From positions 1,302,001 to 1,366,000 of the forward strand of contig NZ_OY781114.1 of assembly GCF_963676485.1 (NCBI RefSeq): a DNA stretch of 64,000 bases. Reading direction: 5' to 3'. A program made the translations under genes and the position numbers. This document shows positions 63,845 through 64,000 of the stretch, piece after piece. Under the pieces are notes generated by a model, which did not search any database, was not told the DNA's origin, and saw nothing but the letters and a program-made list of their open reading frames with translations. This stretch comes from an uncultured Cohaesibacter sp. Lineage in GTDB: Bacteria > Pseudomonadota > Alphaproteobacteria > Rhizobiales > Cohaesibacteraceae. Position 1 is the stretch's first letter. Each line of letters starts with the position of its first letter.

Positions 63845-64000
63845 CTAGTCGAGTTCTATATCCACGATCTCAGAAATCACCACAAATCCGCTATCAAGAA
63901 TAGGCCAGCTTTTGGCTATCTCCACCGCATCATTTTTGTTTCTAGCCTCAATTTCTGCATAGGCAGACAGGGTTTCCCCAGGCGTCACAGTTTCAACAGT
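63845..64000 (-). CDS. YCII-related (YciI-like) protein, C-terminal part
   Basis: The last 51 codons of a gene that begins beyond the window. The product (LSAYAEIEARNKNDAVEIAKSWPIL... ending DIELD) has the YCII/DGPF-type pattern of a helix in the DAVEIAKS region followed by a strand. Function unknown. It ends in TAG at 63845-63847 and reads toward the DeoR gene. Confidence 0.65.
   Translation of the reverse strand, partial: TVETVTPGETLSAYAEIEARNKNDAVEIAKSWPILDSGFVVISEIVDIELD

Noticed and set aside
1-64000. CRISPR arrays, tRNA/rRNA genes, insertion sequences, prophage
   Set aside because: No regularly spaced repeats, no rRNA-like or cloverleaf tRNA sequences and no transposase or phage genes were seen by reading. 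A missed tRNA is possible but unlikely in such short gaps.

Overview
The window is about 64 kb of a chromosome from an alphaproteobacterium, most likely order Hyphomicrobiales (Rhizobiales). The main evidence is the rhizobial flagellar layout with motE and the atypical regulator FtcR/Rem, an Omp2b-type porin, a fused OppDF-type transporter ATPase and an AcdR/AcdS pair. The many carboxylate transporters would suit a marine genus such as Cohaesibacter, but that is a guess. There are no rRNA, tRNA, IS elements, prophage or CRISPR arrays. Almost all sequence reads as vertically inherited metabolic and transport genes with short gaps.

Layout: (1) 1-8.9 kb, flagellar genes: the end of fliQ on the plus strand, then on the minus strand ftcR, flgB-flgC-fliE-flgG-flgA-flgI and motE-flgH-fliL-fliP. 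(2) 9.2-16.2 kb, cytochrome bd oxidase: a DUF2946 gene, cydA-cydB-cydX and the assembly exporter cydD-cydC. (3) 16.3-22.3 kb, iron: a minus-strand imelysin / di-heme oxidoreductase / imelysin / DUF1513 operon with a possible RirA site, then a VIT-type transporter. (4) 22.4-31 kb, mixed metabolism: a Thr/Ser dehydratase-like enzyme, LacI regulator with a HAD phosphatase, mntR and mntH with two MntR boxes, acdR/acdS (ACC deaminase), a DUF2161 protein and a NifX-like protein. (5) 31-34.2 kb: porin, TetR regulator, and an 850-bp gene-free stretch that I read as encoding a structured small RNA. (6) 34.2-39.9 kb: oligopeptide ABC transporter. (7) 40.2-54.4 kb: a complete-looking glucuronide/glucuronate catabolic island built around a divergent TRAP transporter with three UxuR-like operators. 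(8) 54.5-64 kb: DUF1176 protein, acyltransferase, NSS transporter, TAXI-TRAP transporter, MFS exporter with DeoR regulator, and a partial YCII-like gene.

In the glucuronide island, a TRAP transporter (dctPQM) imports the substrate and two cytoplasmic glycosidases (beta-glucuronidase UidA and a GH31 enzyme) release glucuronate. UxaC, UxuB and UxuA convert it to 2-keto-3-deoxygluconate and Eda splits the phosphorylated form. The KDG kinase is not in the window. A FadR-type GntR repressor inside the island very probably binds the repeated TTGG-TTGA-CCAA palindromes in the divergent promoter region.

The most unusual signal is at 33.8-33.95 kb. Two adjacent strong hairpins each present the same 16-nt sequence in the apical loop. 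That loop sequence is antisense (15 nt) to the bases just upstream of the neighbouring tetR start codon and (10 nt) to the 5' leader of the neighbouring porin mRNA. A good sigma70-like promoter sits upstream with no credible gene after it. This looks like an undescribed multi-loop antisense RNA linking a TetR regulator and a porin.
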